Below, in pieces: positions 14,310-23,300 of a stretch of DNA of 26,176 bases (positions are counted from its first letter, which is position 1; each line of letters begins with the position of its first letter). The notes below the pieces were generated by a model. That model had not been told where the DNA came from, made no database searches, and saw only the letters and a list, made by a program, of their open reading frames with translations. The DNA comes from CAZJHX01 sp964545715 (GTDB lineage: Bacteria; Myxococcota_A; UBA9042; GCA-2863065). The stretch lies in NCBI GenBank assembly GCA_964545715.1, contig CAZJHX010000147.1, positions 1 through 26,176 on the forward strand, written 5' to 3'. A program made the translations under genes and the position numbers.

Positions 14310-15914
14310 CTGAGTCGGACGCCTGAGCTGCTCGCGCAGTTGGACGCAGTCCCGCGTCTGGGGTGGGGGTCCGCGCCAACCCCGGTCGAGCCGCTGGAGC
14401 CGCTGCGTGACGATGTCGGCGCCGCCTGGCTCGGGGTCAAGCGCGACGATCTGTGCGACGCGCTGTTCGGCAGCACGAAGGTGCGCAAGCTGGACTACGT
14501 GCTGGCGGCCCAGCCCTGGGCGGAGGCGACAGGGTGGGTCTCGACCGGCGGCATCGGCTCGGGTCATCTCGTTGCGATGACGGCGGCCGCGCGTCAGCTC
14601 GAGCGGCGGTTCGAGGCGACGTGCTTTTGGACGCCGGCGTCGGAGCGCGCGCTGGACAACCTGGCCTTTGTCGCCTCGTTTGCGGACACCCTCCGATATC
14701 GCCATACACGACCCGGCATGGTGCTGCGGTACGGCGGTCTGGTCTTTGGCGACGGTCACGACGGCGCCCGCGTTGTGCCACCGGGCGGCAGCAACGGAGT
14801 CGGCGCTTTGGGCGGCGTGCGCGCCGGGATGGAGCTTGCGGCGCAGATCGACGCCGGGGCGCTTCCTCTCCCGGATCGCGTGTACGTCCCTCTGGGCAGC
14901 GGCGGGACCGTGGCCGGCATCGCGCTGGGCCTCGGGATGGCGCTTGGCTCACGGGCGCCGACCGTACACGCCGTCGCCTGCGTGGAGTGGCCGCTGATCA
15001 CCCGCCGCCGTGTTTACGATCTCATCGGGCAGGCTCAACGCGTGCTCGCGCGGGCGGGCGCGTTGGAGCTGGCCGCGATGTCCCCAGCGCCGCTGGTCAC
15101 CGATCACCGCTGGATTGGGCCGCGATACGCGGTGGCGACCCCCGCCGGCCTCAGCGCCTGCGATCGGCTGCAAAATGTCGGGGTCCCGCTGGAGCCGGTC
15201 TACTCCGGCAAGACCATGGCGTCGCTGCTGAGCGACGACCAGAAGGGGCGCAACGTGCTGTTCTGGTTCACGGCGCGGCGCCCACAGACGCTGCCGTCCG
15301 AGCCAGGCTGGCGCGAGCGGCTGCCACCCGCGCTGGCTCGGCGTCTCGGTGATCCCGCCGGCTTCACCCGTCGCCGGTTTGTTCTCGGTGGCGCCGCGTT
15401 GGTGGCCGGGGCGGTCGGCACGGCGCGCTTCACCGGCTATCCCGGCTGGCCGGACTGGCCGGGCCACGTCCTCGCGCCCTGGGAGGGTCACGTGATCCGC
15501 GCATGCGCCGAGGCGCTGCTGCCCCCCGCGCTGGACGACGGCGCCTACGCCCAGGTGGCCGTCAACGTGGACCGCTACGTCCAATCGATGCCGTCACACG
15601 GCCGGCTGGAGCTGCACGCGGCGCTTGCGTCCGTCGAGCACGCCACCACGCCGCTGGCCTTCAAGTTGTCGCGCCTGACCGCGCTCTCGCCCCAGTCGCG
15701 CCTCGACTACCTGGAGACGCTGGCCGCCCGCGGTGGTCTGCAGCGCCAGCTTTATCGAGCCGTCCGTGACCTGTGTATGGTGGGCTACTACCAGCAGCCG
15801 GCCACGTGGGAGTCCATCAACTACGGTGGCCCGCTGGCCCTGCCGACCGGACCGGATCCGTACGCCGCGCTGGTGGCTCCGGCAGGCGCTGCGCCGCCGG
15901 GGTGGCAGGCATGA
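14310..15914 (+). CDS. Fusion: ACC deaminase/D-cysteine desulfhydrase-like PLP enzyme + Tat-signal gluconate-dehydrogenase subunit 3-like domain
   Basis: 534 residues if started at CTG 14310. Residues 1-335 form a fold-type II PLP enzyme: VKRDDL, GSTKVRKL with the PLP lysine Lys57, TGGIGSGH (SGH in place of SNH), a GSGGTVAG phosphate loop and VYSGKTMASL. From about residue 350, FTRRRFVLGGAALVAGAVG is a twin-arginine signal-like segment. It is followed by the helical pattern of the small subunit of membrane GMC dehydrogenases (ACAEALLPP, then a long helical stretch ending GGPLALP). The GMC gene follows with an ATGA overlap, as usual for subunit 3. A Tat signal in the middle of a protein is very odd. 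Internal initiation, a true fusion or a missed frame error are possible. Confidence 0.78.
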   Translation: MSRTPELLAQLDAVPRLGWGSAPTPVEPLEPLRDDVGAAWLGVKRDDLCDALFGSTKVRKLDYVLAAQPWAEATGWVSTGGIGSGHLVAMTAAARQLERRFEATCFWTPASERALDNLAFVASFADTLRYRHTRPGMVLRYGGLVFGDGHDGARVVPPGGSNGVGALGGVRAGMELAAQIDAGALPLPDRVYVPLGSGGTVAGIALGLGMALGSRAPTVHAVACVEWPLITRRRVYDLIGQAQRVLARAGALELAAMSPAPLVTDHRWIGPRYAVATPAGLSACDRLQNVGVPLEPVYSGKTMASLLSDDQKGRNVLFWFTARRPQTLPSEPGWRERLPPALARRLGDPAGFTRRRFVLGGAALVAGAVGTARFTGYPGWPDWPGHVLAPWEGHVIRACAEALLPPALDDGAYAQVAVNVDRYVQSMPSHGRLELHAALASVEHATTPLAFKLSRLTALSPQSRLDYLETLAARGGLQRQLYRAVRDLCMVGYYQQPATWESINYGGPLALPTGPDPYAALVAPAGAAPPGWQA

Positions 15915-17434
15915 TCCACGACGCTTCAACCCTGGCGCAGCCCGCGCGCATCCGCGCCGATCTGTGTGTCGTCGGTTCAGGGCCCGGCGGCGCAACGGTC
16001 GCGGGGATCGCCGCCGAGGCCGGCCTGAACGTGGTGGTACTGGAGGCGGGCGGCCTGATCACGCCACGCCAGATGAACCAGCGCGAGGAGGACATGCTGC
16101 CCCGCCTATTGTGGCACGCCGGCGCCCGCACCAGCACCAATCGCGCCGTGCACGTCCACCAGGGGCGGGGTGTCGGCGGGTCGTCGCTGCACAACCTCAA
16201 CCTGTGCAAGCGCATCCCGCCCGAGATCCTGCGCCGCTGGGTGCGCGATCGCGGTCTGGACGACCTGGACGAGCACGTCTGGAGTGCCCTGTACGACGAG
16301 GTCGAAGCGCTGCTCTCTGTGACCGAGGTCCCGCGACGCCTGTGGAACACCCACAACCAGCTGCTGGAGGCGGGCTGTCGCGAGCTCGGCTGGCGACACG
16401 GTCCGCTCTCTCACAACCGCACCGGCTGCATCGGCAGCGGCTTTTGCGAGGTCGGCTGCGCATACGACGCCAAAAACAACGCGCTCAAGGTCTGGGTGCC
16501 CCGGGTCGTGAAGGCCGGCGGCACCATCCTTACGCACTGCCAGGCCACGATCGTGCGCCACCGCATGGGCGAGGTCCGCGGCGTCGAGGCGGTGATCGTG
16601 GATCCGGTCACGGGTGCTCCAACCGGCCGCCTCACCGTCGAGGCGTCTGTGGTGTGCCTGTCCGCGTCGGCGACCGGCACCGCGGCCATCCTGCAGCGCT
16701 CCGACGTGCGTGACCCCGGGCGCGAGACCGGCAACGGCCTGCGTATCCACCCCGGCGTGGTCGCTGCCGGCGAGTTTGCCGATCCGGTCAACGCATGGGA
16801 CGGCATCCCGCAGACCGTGGAGTGCACCCAATGGCTCGACCTCGATCGGGAGGACGGGCACCGCTCCTGGATCATCCCGGCCTTTGCCCACCCGATGGGC
16901 TTTGCCGCCACTTTGCCCGGTCACGGCCGCCAGCACCGCATGCTGATGGACCGCTATGACCGGCTCGCCGCCTTTTCAGCGATGCTGCACGATCACACCG
17001 CCGGCACCGTGCGCCCCCGAGGTGATCTGGACGTCTCCATCGACTACTGGTCGGACGCGGAAGACCGACGTGAGCTTGCCCTGGGGCTGCACGCCTGCGC
17101 GGAGATCCTGTTCGCCGCCGGCGCCGAGCGCGTGTTTGTGCCTGCGGACCCGCTCATCGTGCTGGAGCGGGGGGACTCCACGGCTGCGCTCAAAGATCTG
17201 GAGCTGACGCCCGACACCATGGATTTGGTCGCGGTGCACCCGATGGCCTCTGTCCCCATGGGCGCTGATCCGGCGGTCGCGGCCGTCTCATCCACCGGCC
17301 GGCATCACCACCTGGATGGTCTGTGGGTGGCGGACGGCTCGCTGTTTCCGACGTCCATCGGCGTGCCCCCCCAGCTGTCGATCTATGCGCTGGGGTTACG
17401 CGTGGGTCGCGCGATCGCCGCCGCCGGGGTATAG
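15911..17434 (+). CDS. GMC-family FAD-dependent oxidoreductase
   Basis: 507 residues from ATG 15911 (ATGA overlap with the upstream stop). FAD binding: VGSGPGGATVAGIAAEAG (21-38) and VVLEAGG. The central part has GCIGSGFCEVGCAYDAKNNA, a Cys-containing motif typical of bacterial GMC dehydrogenases. The C-terminal domain has VHPMASVPMGAD and LWVADGSLFPTSIGVPPQLSIYALG. The His in VHPM is kept, but the usual Asn/His of GVNPQ is Pro. The family oxidises alcohols, sugars or sterols. The preceding subunit 3-like domain suggests a membrane dehydrogenase complex, though no cytochrome c gene is visible here. The substrate is unknown. Confidence 0.9.
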   Translation: MIHDASTLAQPARIRADLCVVGSGPGGATVAGIAAEAGLNVVVLEAGGLITPRQMNQREEDMLPRLLWHAGARTSTNRAVHVHQGRGVGGSSLHNLNLCKRIPPEILRRWVRDRGLDDLDEHVWSALYDEVEALLSVTEVPRRLWNTHNQLLEAGCRELGWRHGPLSHNRTGCIGSGFCEVGCAYDAKNNALKVWVPRVVKAGGTILTHCQATIVRHRMGEVRGVEAVIVDPVTGAPTGRLTVEASVVCLSASATGTAAILQRSDVRDPGRETGNGLRIHPGVVAAGEFADPVNAWDGIPQTVECTQWLDLDREDGHRSWIIPAFAHPMGFAATLPGHGRQHRMLMDRYDRLAAFSAMLHDHTAGTVRPRGDLDVSIDYWSDAEDRRELALGLHACAEILFAAGAERVFVPADPLIVLERGDSTAALKDLELTPDTMDLVAVHPMASVPMGADPAVAAVSSTGRHHHLDGLWVADGSLFPTSIGVPPQLSIYALGLRVGRAIAAAGV

Positions 17435-17442
17435 ACACCCGC

Positions 17443-19311
17443 ATGTATCGCTTCGCCATCTTCGCGGTGACGTTGTGTGTGTCGTTTACGGCCCTCGCCG
17501 ACGACGCCGCCGAGCGCGCCGCTTATATCCGCGCCAACTACACCAAGTTCGAGTACCGCGTGCCAATGCGGGACGGCGTGAAGCTGTTTACGTCCGTGTA
17601 CATGCCCAACGTGCGCAGCGCCAAGATGCCGCTGCTGCTCGCGCGCACGCCCTACAGCTGCCGGCCGTACGGCGCTGACAAATACGCCAAGCGGCTGGGC
17701 CCGTACGCCGAGTTCGAGAAAGAGGGCTTCATCTTTGTCTATCAGGACGTCCGCGGGCGCTTCATGTCCGAGGGCAAGTTCGTCAACATGCGGCCGCACA
17801 TCGACAACAAGCGGACGCGCACACAGATCGACGAGAGCACCGACACCTACGACACGATCCGCTGGCTGCTGAAGAACGTGCCCGGCCACAACGGCAAGGT
17901 CGGTATGCGCGGGATCTCCTACCTGGGCTTTTACTCTGCGGCCGGCGCCATCGACTCCCACCCGGCGCTGAAGGCGGTGTCTCCGCAGGCGCCGATCGCC
18001 GACTGGTACTGGGATGACATGCACCACCACGGCGCGTTCATCCTGCCGCTGAACTTTCGGTTTTTTCACATCTTCGGGCAGGAGCAGAAGCCGGCCGCCA
18101 CGATGACCTGGCCGGAGCGTTTCGACTTTCCGACCCAGGACATGTACGCGTTTTACAAGGACCTGGGGCCGCTCTCCAACGTCGAGAAGCTGCACTTCAA
18201 AGGCAAGATCAAGTTCTGGACCGCCATGATGGAGCACCCGAACTACGACGAGTTCTGGCAGAGCCGAAACATCGTGCCGCACCTCAAGAACATCCGCGCG
18301 GCCATGCTCACCGTCGGCGGCTGGTACGACGCGGAGGACCTGTACGGGCCGCTGGCGATCTACAAGTCGATCGAGAAGCTCAACCCCAAAGCTGACAACA
18401 AGCTGGTGATGGGCCCGTGGTCGCACGGTGGCTGGGTACGGGGAGACGGGGCCACCCTGGGCGACGCCAGCTTCGGCTTTCCGACGTCCACGTACTACCA
18501 AAAGCACATCGAGCTCGACTTCTTCAAACATCACCTGAAAGGCGCCAAGAGGCCGCCGCTGCCCGAGGCCCTGGTCTTTGAGACAGGCGCCAACCGCTGG
18601 CGGGAGTTCGATGCGTGGCCCCCCAAAGCCGCCAAGCCGCGGGCCATCCATCTGCGCGCGGGCGGCAGGCTCTCCTGGGATACGCCGGGCACGGCGGATG
18701 GCGCCGACAGCTTCGTCAGCGACCCGGAGCGACCCGTGCCCTACACGATGTCCGACGGCATCCGCATGAACAAAGGCTACCCCACCGAGGACCAGCGCTT
18801 TGCGTCGCGGCGGCCTGACGTGCTGGTCTACGAGACCGAGGTGCTGAAGGACGATCTGACGATCGCGGGCGAGCTGCGCGCCGAGCTGTTCGTGTCCACG
18901 TCGCAGTCGAGCGCCGATTGGATCGTCAAGGTCATCGACGTGCAGCCCGGCAGGCCGCTGGAGACCGACAACAAGCGCGTGCGCGAGGGCGTCTCCGGTC
19001 AGCACATGCTGGTGCGTGGCGAGGTCTTTCGCGGCCGCTTCCGAGACAGCTATGAGCACCCCAAGCCATTCGTCCCGGGCGAGGTCGCCAAGATCTCGTT
19101 TCCACTGTGGGACGTGCTGCACACCTTCAAGCGCGGCCACAAGCTGATGATTCACGTGCAGAGCACCTGGTTTCCGCTGGTCGATCGCAACCCACAGAAG
19201 TACGTGCCCAACATCTTCAAGGCCAAAGCCTCCGATTTCGTGAAGGCCACGCACACCGTGCATCGCTCCAAGGCGCACGCCAGCAAAGTGACGTTCGGCG
19301 TGCTGCCCTGA
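17443..19311 (+). CDS. Secreted CocE/NonD-family hydrolase (alpha-amino acid ester hydrolase / acylase type)
   Basis: 622 residues from ATG 17443, eight bases after the GMC stop, so probably co-transcribed. Residues 1-19 form a signal peptide ending TALA. The alpha/beta-hydrolase catalytic triad is visible: Ser159 in GMRGISYLG, Asp296 in GGWYDAED and His328 in MGPWSHGG. RTPYSCRPYG and QDVRGRFMSEG are family hallmarks. The C-terminal third is the beta-sandwich jelly-roll domain. Length and layout match alpha-amino acid ester hydrolases and glutaryl-7-ACA acylases, periplasmic enzymes acting on amide or ester bonds of small acylated compounds or beta-lactams. The true substrate is not deducible. 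Confidence 0.92.
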   Translation: MYRFAIFAVTLCVSFTALADDAAERAAYIRANYTKFEYRVPMRDGVKLFTSVYMPNVRSAKMPLLLARTPYSCRPYGADKYAKRLGPYAEFEKEGFIFVYQDVRGRFMSEGKFVNMRPHIDNKRTRTQIDESTDTYDTIRWLLKNVPGHNGKVGMRGISYLGFYSAAGAIDSHPALKAVSPQAPIADWYWDDMHHHGAFILPLNFRFFHIFGQEQKPAATMTWPERFDFPTQDMYAFYKDLGPLSNVEKLHFKGKIKFWTAMMEHPNYDEFWQSRNIVPHLKNIRAAMLTVGGWYDAEDLYGPLAIYKSIEKLNPKADNKLVMGPWSHGGWVRGDGATLGDASFGFPTSTYYQKHIELDFFKHHLKGAKRPPLPEALVFETGANRWREFDAWPPKAAKPRAIHLRAGGRLSWDTPGTADGADSFVSDPERPVPYTMSDGIRMNKGYPTEDQRFASRRPDVLVYETEVLKDDLTIAGELRAELFVSTSQSSADWIVKVIDVQPGRPLETDNKRVREGVSGQHMLVRGEVFRGRFRDSYEHPKPFVPGEVAKISFPLWDVLHTFKRGHKLMIHVQSTWFPLVDRNPQKYVPNIFKAKASDFVKATHTVHRSKAHASKVTFGVLP

Positions 19312-19319
19312 GACGTTGT

Positions 19320-19331
19320 TCAGACGTCTGA
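19320..19331. promoter_or_regulatory. 12-bp perfect palindrome, possible activator site
   Basis: TCAGACGTCTGA is a perfect 12-base palindrome nine bases after the hydrolase stop. With no loop it is not a terminator. It lies about 90 bases upstream of the start of transcription predicted from the sigma54 site, a typical place for an enhancer-binding protein. An AT-rich, T-tract segment (19342-19379) lies between the two. Confidence 0.3.
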
Positions 19332-19390
19332 CGATGACCGCGAGTTGTTGTTTTGTTGTCTAACTGGTTGAAATTACTCATGGCATGATG

Positions 19391-19406
19391 TGGTACGGGG
19401 ACTGCA
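19391..19406 (+). promoter_or_regulatory. Sigma54 (-24/-12) promoter of the giant protein gene
   Basis: TGGTACGGGGACTGCA matches the sigma54 consensus (TGGCACG, four bases, TTGCW) at all but two defined positions. The essential GG and GC have the correct ten-base separation. Transcription would begin about 12 bases past the -12 GC, at about 19416-19418, just before ATG 19420. Expression would then depend on an enhancer-binding ATPase. Confidence 0.6.
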
Positions 19407-19419
19407 ACTTCCGTCGGTC

Positions 19420-20307
19420 ATGCCCGAGCCGACACTCAAGACGAAAGAGCAGCCCGCCGCCCGCCCGGCGCCGGGTCCCCACTACCGCCCCGGTCACCCG
19501 CAGGCCCGCCCCGGCCAGCGTCGCGAGCTGCGCGGGATGGGCTACGAGAAGGGCGCCCAGCATCTGTCGGAGCACGTGCGACTGGACCGCCTGGCCGAGG
19601 CTTTTCGGCAGGCCAAGGCGTCCGGCGATACGGCGGGCATGGAGGCGGCGCTGGCGGGGCTGCGCGCTGAGGCCGCCCGAGGCAGCATGTCCGCGACCGT
19701 CATGCTTCAGCACTTCTCGGGCGCGCCGGACAAGGCGCCTCCGGCCGATCCCCTGGCGCCTGATTTGACCGCGGCTCGGGCAGGCATGAGCGCGGCGTGC
19801 AACACCCCGGCCGGCCAGACCGTTCAGGGCGCCCTGGCGCGTTTGACGACTCAAGCGGGCGCGGGCAACCGGTACGCGACCCTGGCTCTGCGTGCGCTGC
19901 GTCGCAGCCGAGCGGTGCCCGAGACGCTGTGGGAGCAGCAGGCGCAGGTGTGGGACGGCGGCCCGATCGACACGTCGGCTCCGGACCCCGCCGACATTCA
20001 GGCGCCGCCGGTGAGCGTGCTGGGCGACCTGCAGATCAAGCTGGAGATGATTCGGACGCTGCCCGCCGAGATCGGGCGCGACGAGTATTTCGACATCGCG
20101 TGTGCGCTTGGGCAGGCGACGACTACGCCGCCGACCAGCCCCGAGATCGCCGACGTCGCCGGGACGCTGCGCCAGGAGACGACTCGCCGTCTCAGCACCC
20201 CCGAGGCGCTGGCCAGCACCGGCCGGAATCGGGCTATGGCCGAGGCGCTGCGCTTGAACGCGCGGGGGTCGGACGCGATCATCGACAGCTACCTGGCGGC
20301 CGCGTAG
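19420..20307 (+). CDS. N-terminal part of giant multidomain protein, ending at an in-frame TAG
   Basis: 295 residues from ATG 19420. The GTG at 19390 would overlap the sigma54 site and is rejected. There is no signal peptide. Residues 1-40 are Pro/Arg/Lys-rich and disordered-looking. GMGYEKGAQHLSEHVRLDRL follows, then Ala-rich helices to the end. The frame stops at TAG 20305-20307, but the same frame stays open afterwards for another 1888 codons. The codons immediately after the TAG keep the local G/C third-position bias. This is therefore probably the first 14% of one long protein, and the TAG is a nonsense mutation, a sequencing error or a recoded codon. Read on its own it has no function I recognise. 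Confidence 0.7.
   Translation: MPEPTLKTKEQPAARPAPGPHYRPGHPQARPGQRRELRGMGYEKGAQHLSEHVRLDRLAEAFRQAKASGDTAGMEAALAGLRAEAARGSMSATVMLQHFSGAPDKAPPADPLAPDLTAARAGMSAACNTPAGQTVQGALARLTTQAGAGNRYATLALRALRRSRAVPETLWEQQAQVWDGGPIDTSAPDPADIQAPPVSVLGDLQIKLEMIRTLPAEIGRDEYFDIACALGQATTTPPTSPEIADVAGTLRQETTRRLSTPEALASTGRNRAMAEALRLNARGSDAIIDSYLAAA
20305..20307 (+). other. In-frame amber codon splitting the giant ORF
   Basis: The TAG sits between two ORFs in the same frame. The 22 codons between it and the next possible start (TTG 20374) contain no stop, and 19 of 22 end in G or C, as expected of coding sequence. One base change (for example from CAG, GAG, TGG or TAC) would restore one reading frame. Confidence 0.75.
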
Positions 20308-20373
20308 TACAGCGCTTTCTCGCGCTCTCTGACCTGGATCGAGAGCGGCGCCACCGACGGAAGCGCCGGCTGC

Positions 20374-23300
20374 TTGACCGTGCTCGCCCGCCTGACGGGT
20401 GGGGCAGGGCGGCCGGCGGACGGCCGGCGCGCGGCTCGCAAGCTGCAGCGGCTGATCTCGGACAATGGGACCCAGGTGCTGCGCGCCCTGGTCGACGCGT
20501 ACAACGCGCACTCGGACAGCCTGTGCCTGCTCGAGACGCTGGGCGCCTGTCAGACGGCGTCCGGCGATAGGATACCGGAGGGGCTCGCGGGCGAGGTGCG
20601 TGCGGCTTTGCTGGCCGGGGCGACCGCCGGTGATGCTGCTCAGCGCACCAGCGGCGCGAGCGGAATGGCGGCGACGGCTGCGCAATGGACCAACGCCGAC
20701 GTCGACCGCCTGACCACGACGCTGACCGACCAGCTGGTCGCGACGCTCGCGGGTGCGGCTCAGATTCCGGCCGGACCGCGCCGCCGCTTGATCGACCGGC
20801 TGGTCCAGAAGCTGGCCGGCGGTGAGCGCGTGCTGGCGCTGCGTGGCCTGGCAGCGTTGGCCGCGCACATGATCGACGCGGACATCACCGCCATCCGCGC
20901 CTGCGCAACTCAGACGCCGGACATGGCCGCGGCGGCGGCGCTGATCGCAGTGGTCGGGCTTTCAACCGCGGCGAGTCCGGCCGCTGCTCGCGCGCTTGTC
21001 CAGGTGACGTGGCCGCAGGCCGTGAGCGCCGAGCAGGCGGCGATTTTGCAGCGTTACGCCGACACGACCACCGACGTGGACACCGCCGCGCGCCTGCCGA
21101 TGTTGGCGTACGGGACGCCGTTCAAGACGCCTGTGGCGGCGATCTTTCATCGCTGGGGTGTGGAGCTGTCAAACGAGTCGCTCATCGCGTGGGCGTCGGC
21201 TGCGGTGCGAACGTACGGCGAGGCGACTGTTCGCCGGGTGGCGGGTAATGTTGCCACGTACAACGCCATGCCGGACCCGCTCAAGGTGGCGTTTGGTCAC
21301 GGTGTCCAGGTCGATCCCCGCCAGGTCGCGGCGCAGCTGGCCAACGGGCGCCTGCGGACGTCCAACAACCGCTTTCTGCTGCGCGATTTCAAGGCGCAGA
21401 CCCAGGCGATTTGGCTGGCGTCGTACACCCGCTGGCGGGAGGCCACGCGCAGCTTCGAGACGCTGCAGACGGACTACCAGCGGCGTTTGGGGGGGCTCGA
21501 GCGCCTCACGCGCCGCGGGGTGAAGTGGCATGACCACCTCGAGGACCTGCTGACCATCGGCGGGCACACCGATCTGGAGGCGTTTGAGATCCGGCAGTCG
21601 TCCAGCGTTCGGCTGCTGCGCGGCATGCGCGCCGAGCTTGGAGAGCGCGCCCAGACGATGCGTCAGGCGTACGCCGAGCAGGCGGTGCTGGAGTCGTCGT
21701 TTATCCGCAGCCTGCACTCAGAGGCGCTGGTGGACGGTGATCAGCGGCGCGCGGATCGGATCGCGCTGGCCCGCTACACCAATCTTGGCGCTCAGGATCT
21801 GCAGAGCCTCGATGCGCAGATGTGGCGCGACCTGACCGTCAGCGATGGCGGACTGGCCCGCCTGCAGAAGAACGGTGACGTCGACAACGCCACGGTGGTG
21901 CAGTACGAGGGCGACCCGGCCGACCGCTTCACGGCGGCGCTGAACCGCCTGTCGCCGCCGCGCGGAACGACGGCTCCGGCGGCGGCGCCCGGCGCGACCG
22001 AGGACGCGCTGCGCACCATCGATCGGGACCCGGCGCTCAGCGGCCTGCTGTCGGTGGCCGACCAGCTTGCCCAGGGGCTGCCCACACTGAAGTCCATGTT
22101 GGAGAGCGGGCGACAGGGCACCCAATTGGAGGACTTTGTCGAGGACGCGCGGGACCTGGCCGGAGCGCTGCACGAGCACATGACCAGCGCGCAGTGCGTG
22201 GCCAACATCGCGACTGCCAAGCTGCGTCGTACGGCGCTGCAGAACGCCACCTTCCGTGCCAGTGGCGAGGCCAAGCGGCAGCTGGGTGACCGGCTGTTGG
22301 CGTTGAATCGGCTGATCGCGACGTTTGAGTCAGGAAACGTGCAGAGCCTGCTCAACTCGATCCGGGAGGAGAGCCAGTTCAATGAGGACACCATCGGCTC
22401 GTGGTTCGCGCACGACGGCTGGAAGGCCGCGCTCACGCTGGTGGTGGCGGTAGCGGTCTTTGTGTTGGCCATTCCGACGGGCGGCATGAGCCTGGTCGTG
22501 GGCGTGAAGGCCGCGGCCCTGGCGGCGGGGGCGGCGATCGTCACCTACGACCTGGCGTCCGAGGCGCAGTATCAGGTCAACCAGCGCTGCAATGACAGCG
22601 TGCGCGACGGTCGCACCACCTACAACCAGCGCCCGCTCTTCATGCGGTGGGCGGCCGGCGGTCAGGTGCGCGATCCGGTCACCGGCACCCGCCGAGAGGC
22701 CGAGTTCTTTCGCGATGTGGCGCCGGCTTATGCCACGCGCTTTGTGCAGGACTTTGCGCTGAACCTGGCGGCGATGGGCTGCGGCGCGCTGGCGGCCCGC
22801 TTCTTGGCGCCCCGACTCGGTGCGGCGGCCGCCGGGCTGCTCTCGCGGTTCGGCCCGCGGATGCGCATGTTCATCCAGGGCGTGCAGCGCCTTCCGGCGG
22901 GTGGTGCCGGCGGCCAGGCGGTCAAGGACAGCTTTGGTCGGGCGCTGGCAAAAGAGGTGCTGGACGAGGTCGGCGACGAGGTCCGTGAAGAGGCCGCGGA
23001 GCAGCTGCTGAGCCGGATTCTGGGCAAGGCGGATCGGCGCCTGTCGATTCTCGCGACGCTGCTGGTGGCGACGGCGAGCGGTTCGCGGATCCGGGCAGGA
23101 CGGCTGGCCGCACACGGCTACGACGCGACGGACCCCGGTGCGTGTGCGCAGCTGACCGAGCTCTTTAGAAACGAGGGACACCAGGTCGAGCAGGTGCGCC
23201 CCGGCGTGTTGGCTGTGACGACGTTTGACGGCTACTGCTTCGTCCTGGCGCCTGAGGGCGACGCGATTCTGGGCGAGGCCGAGACGCAGGCGACCGCGCC

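Noticed and set aside
19390..19420. GTG 19390 as start of the giant gene
   Set aside because: It lies upstream of the predicted sigma54 transcription start; ATG 19420 lies just after it.
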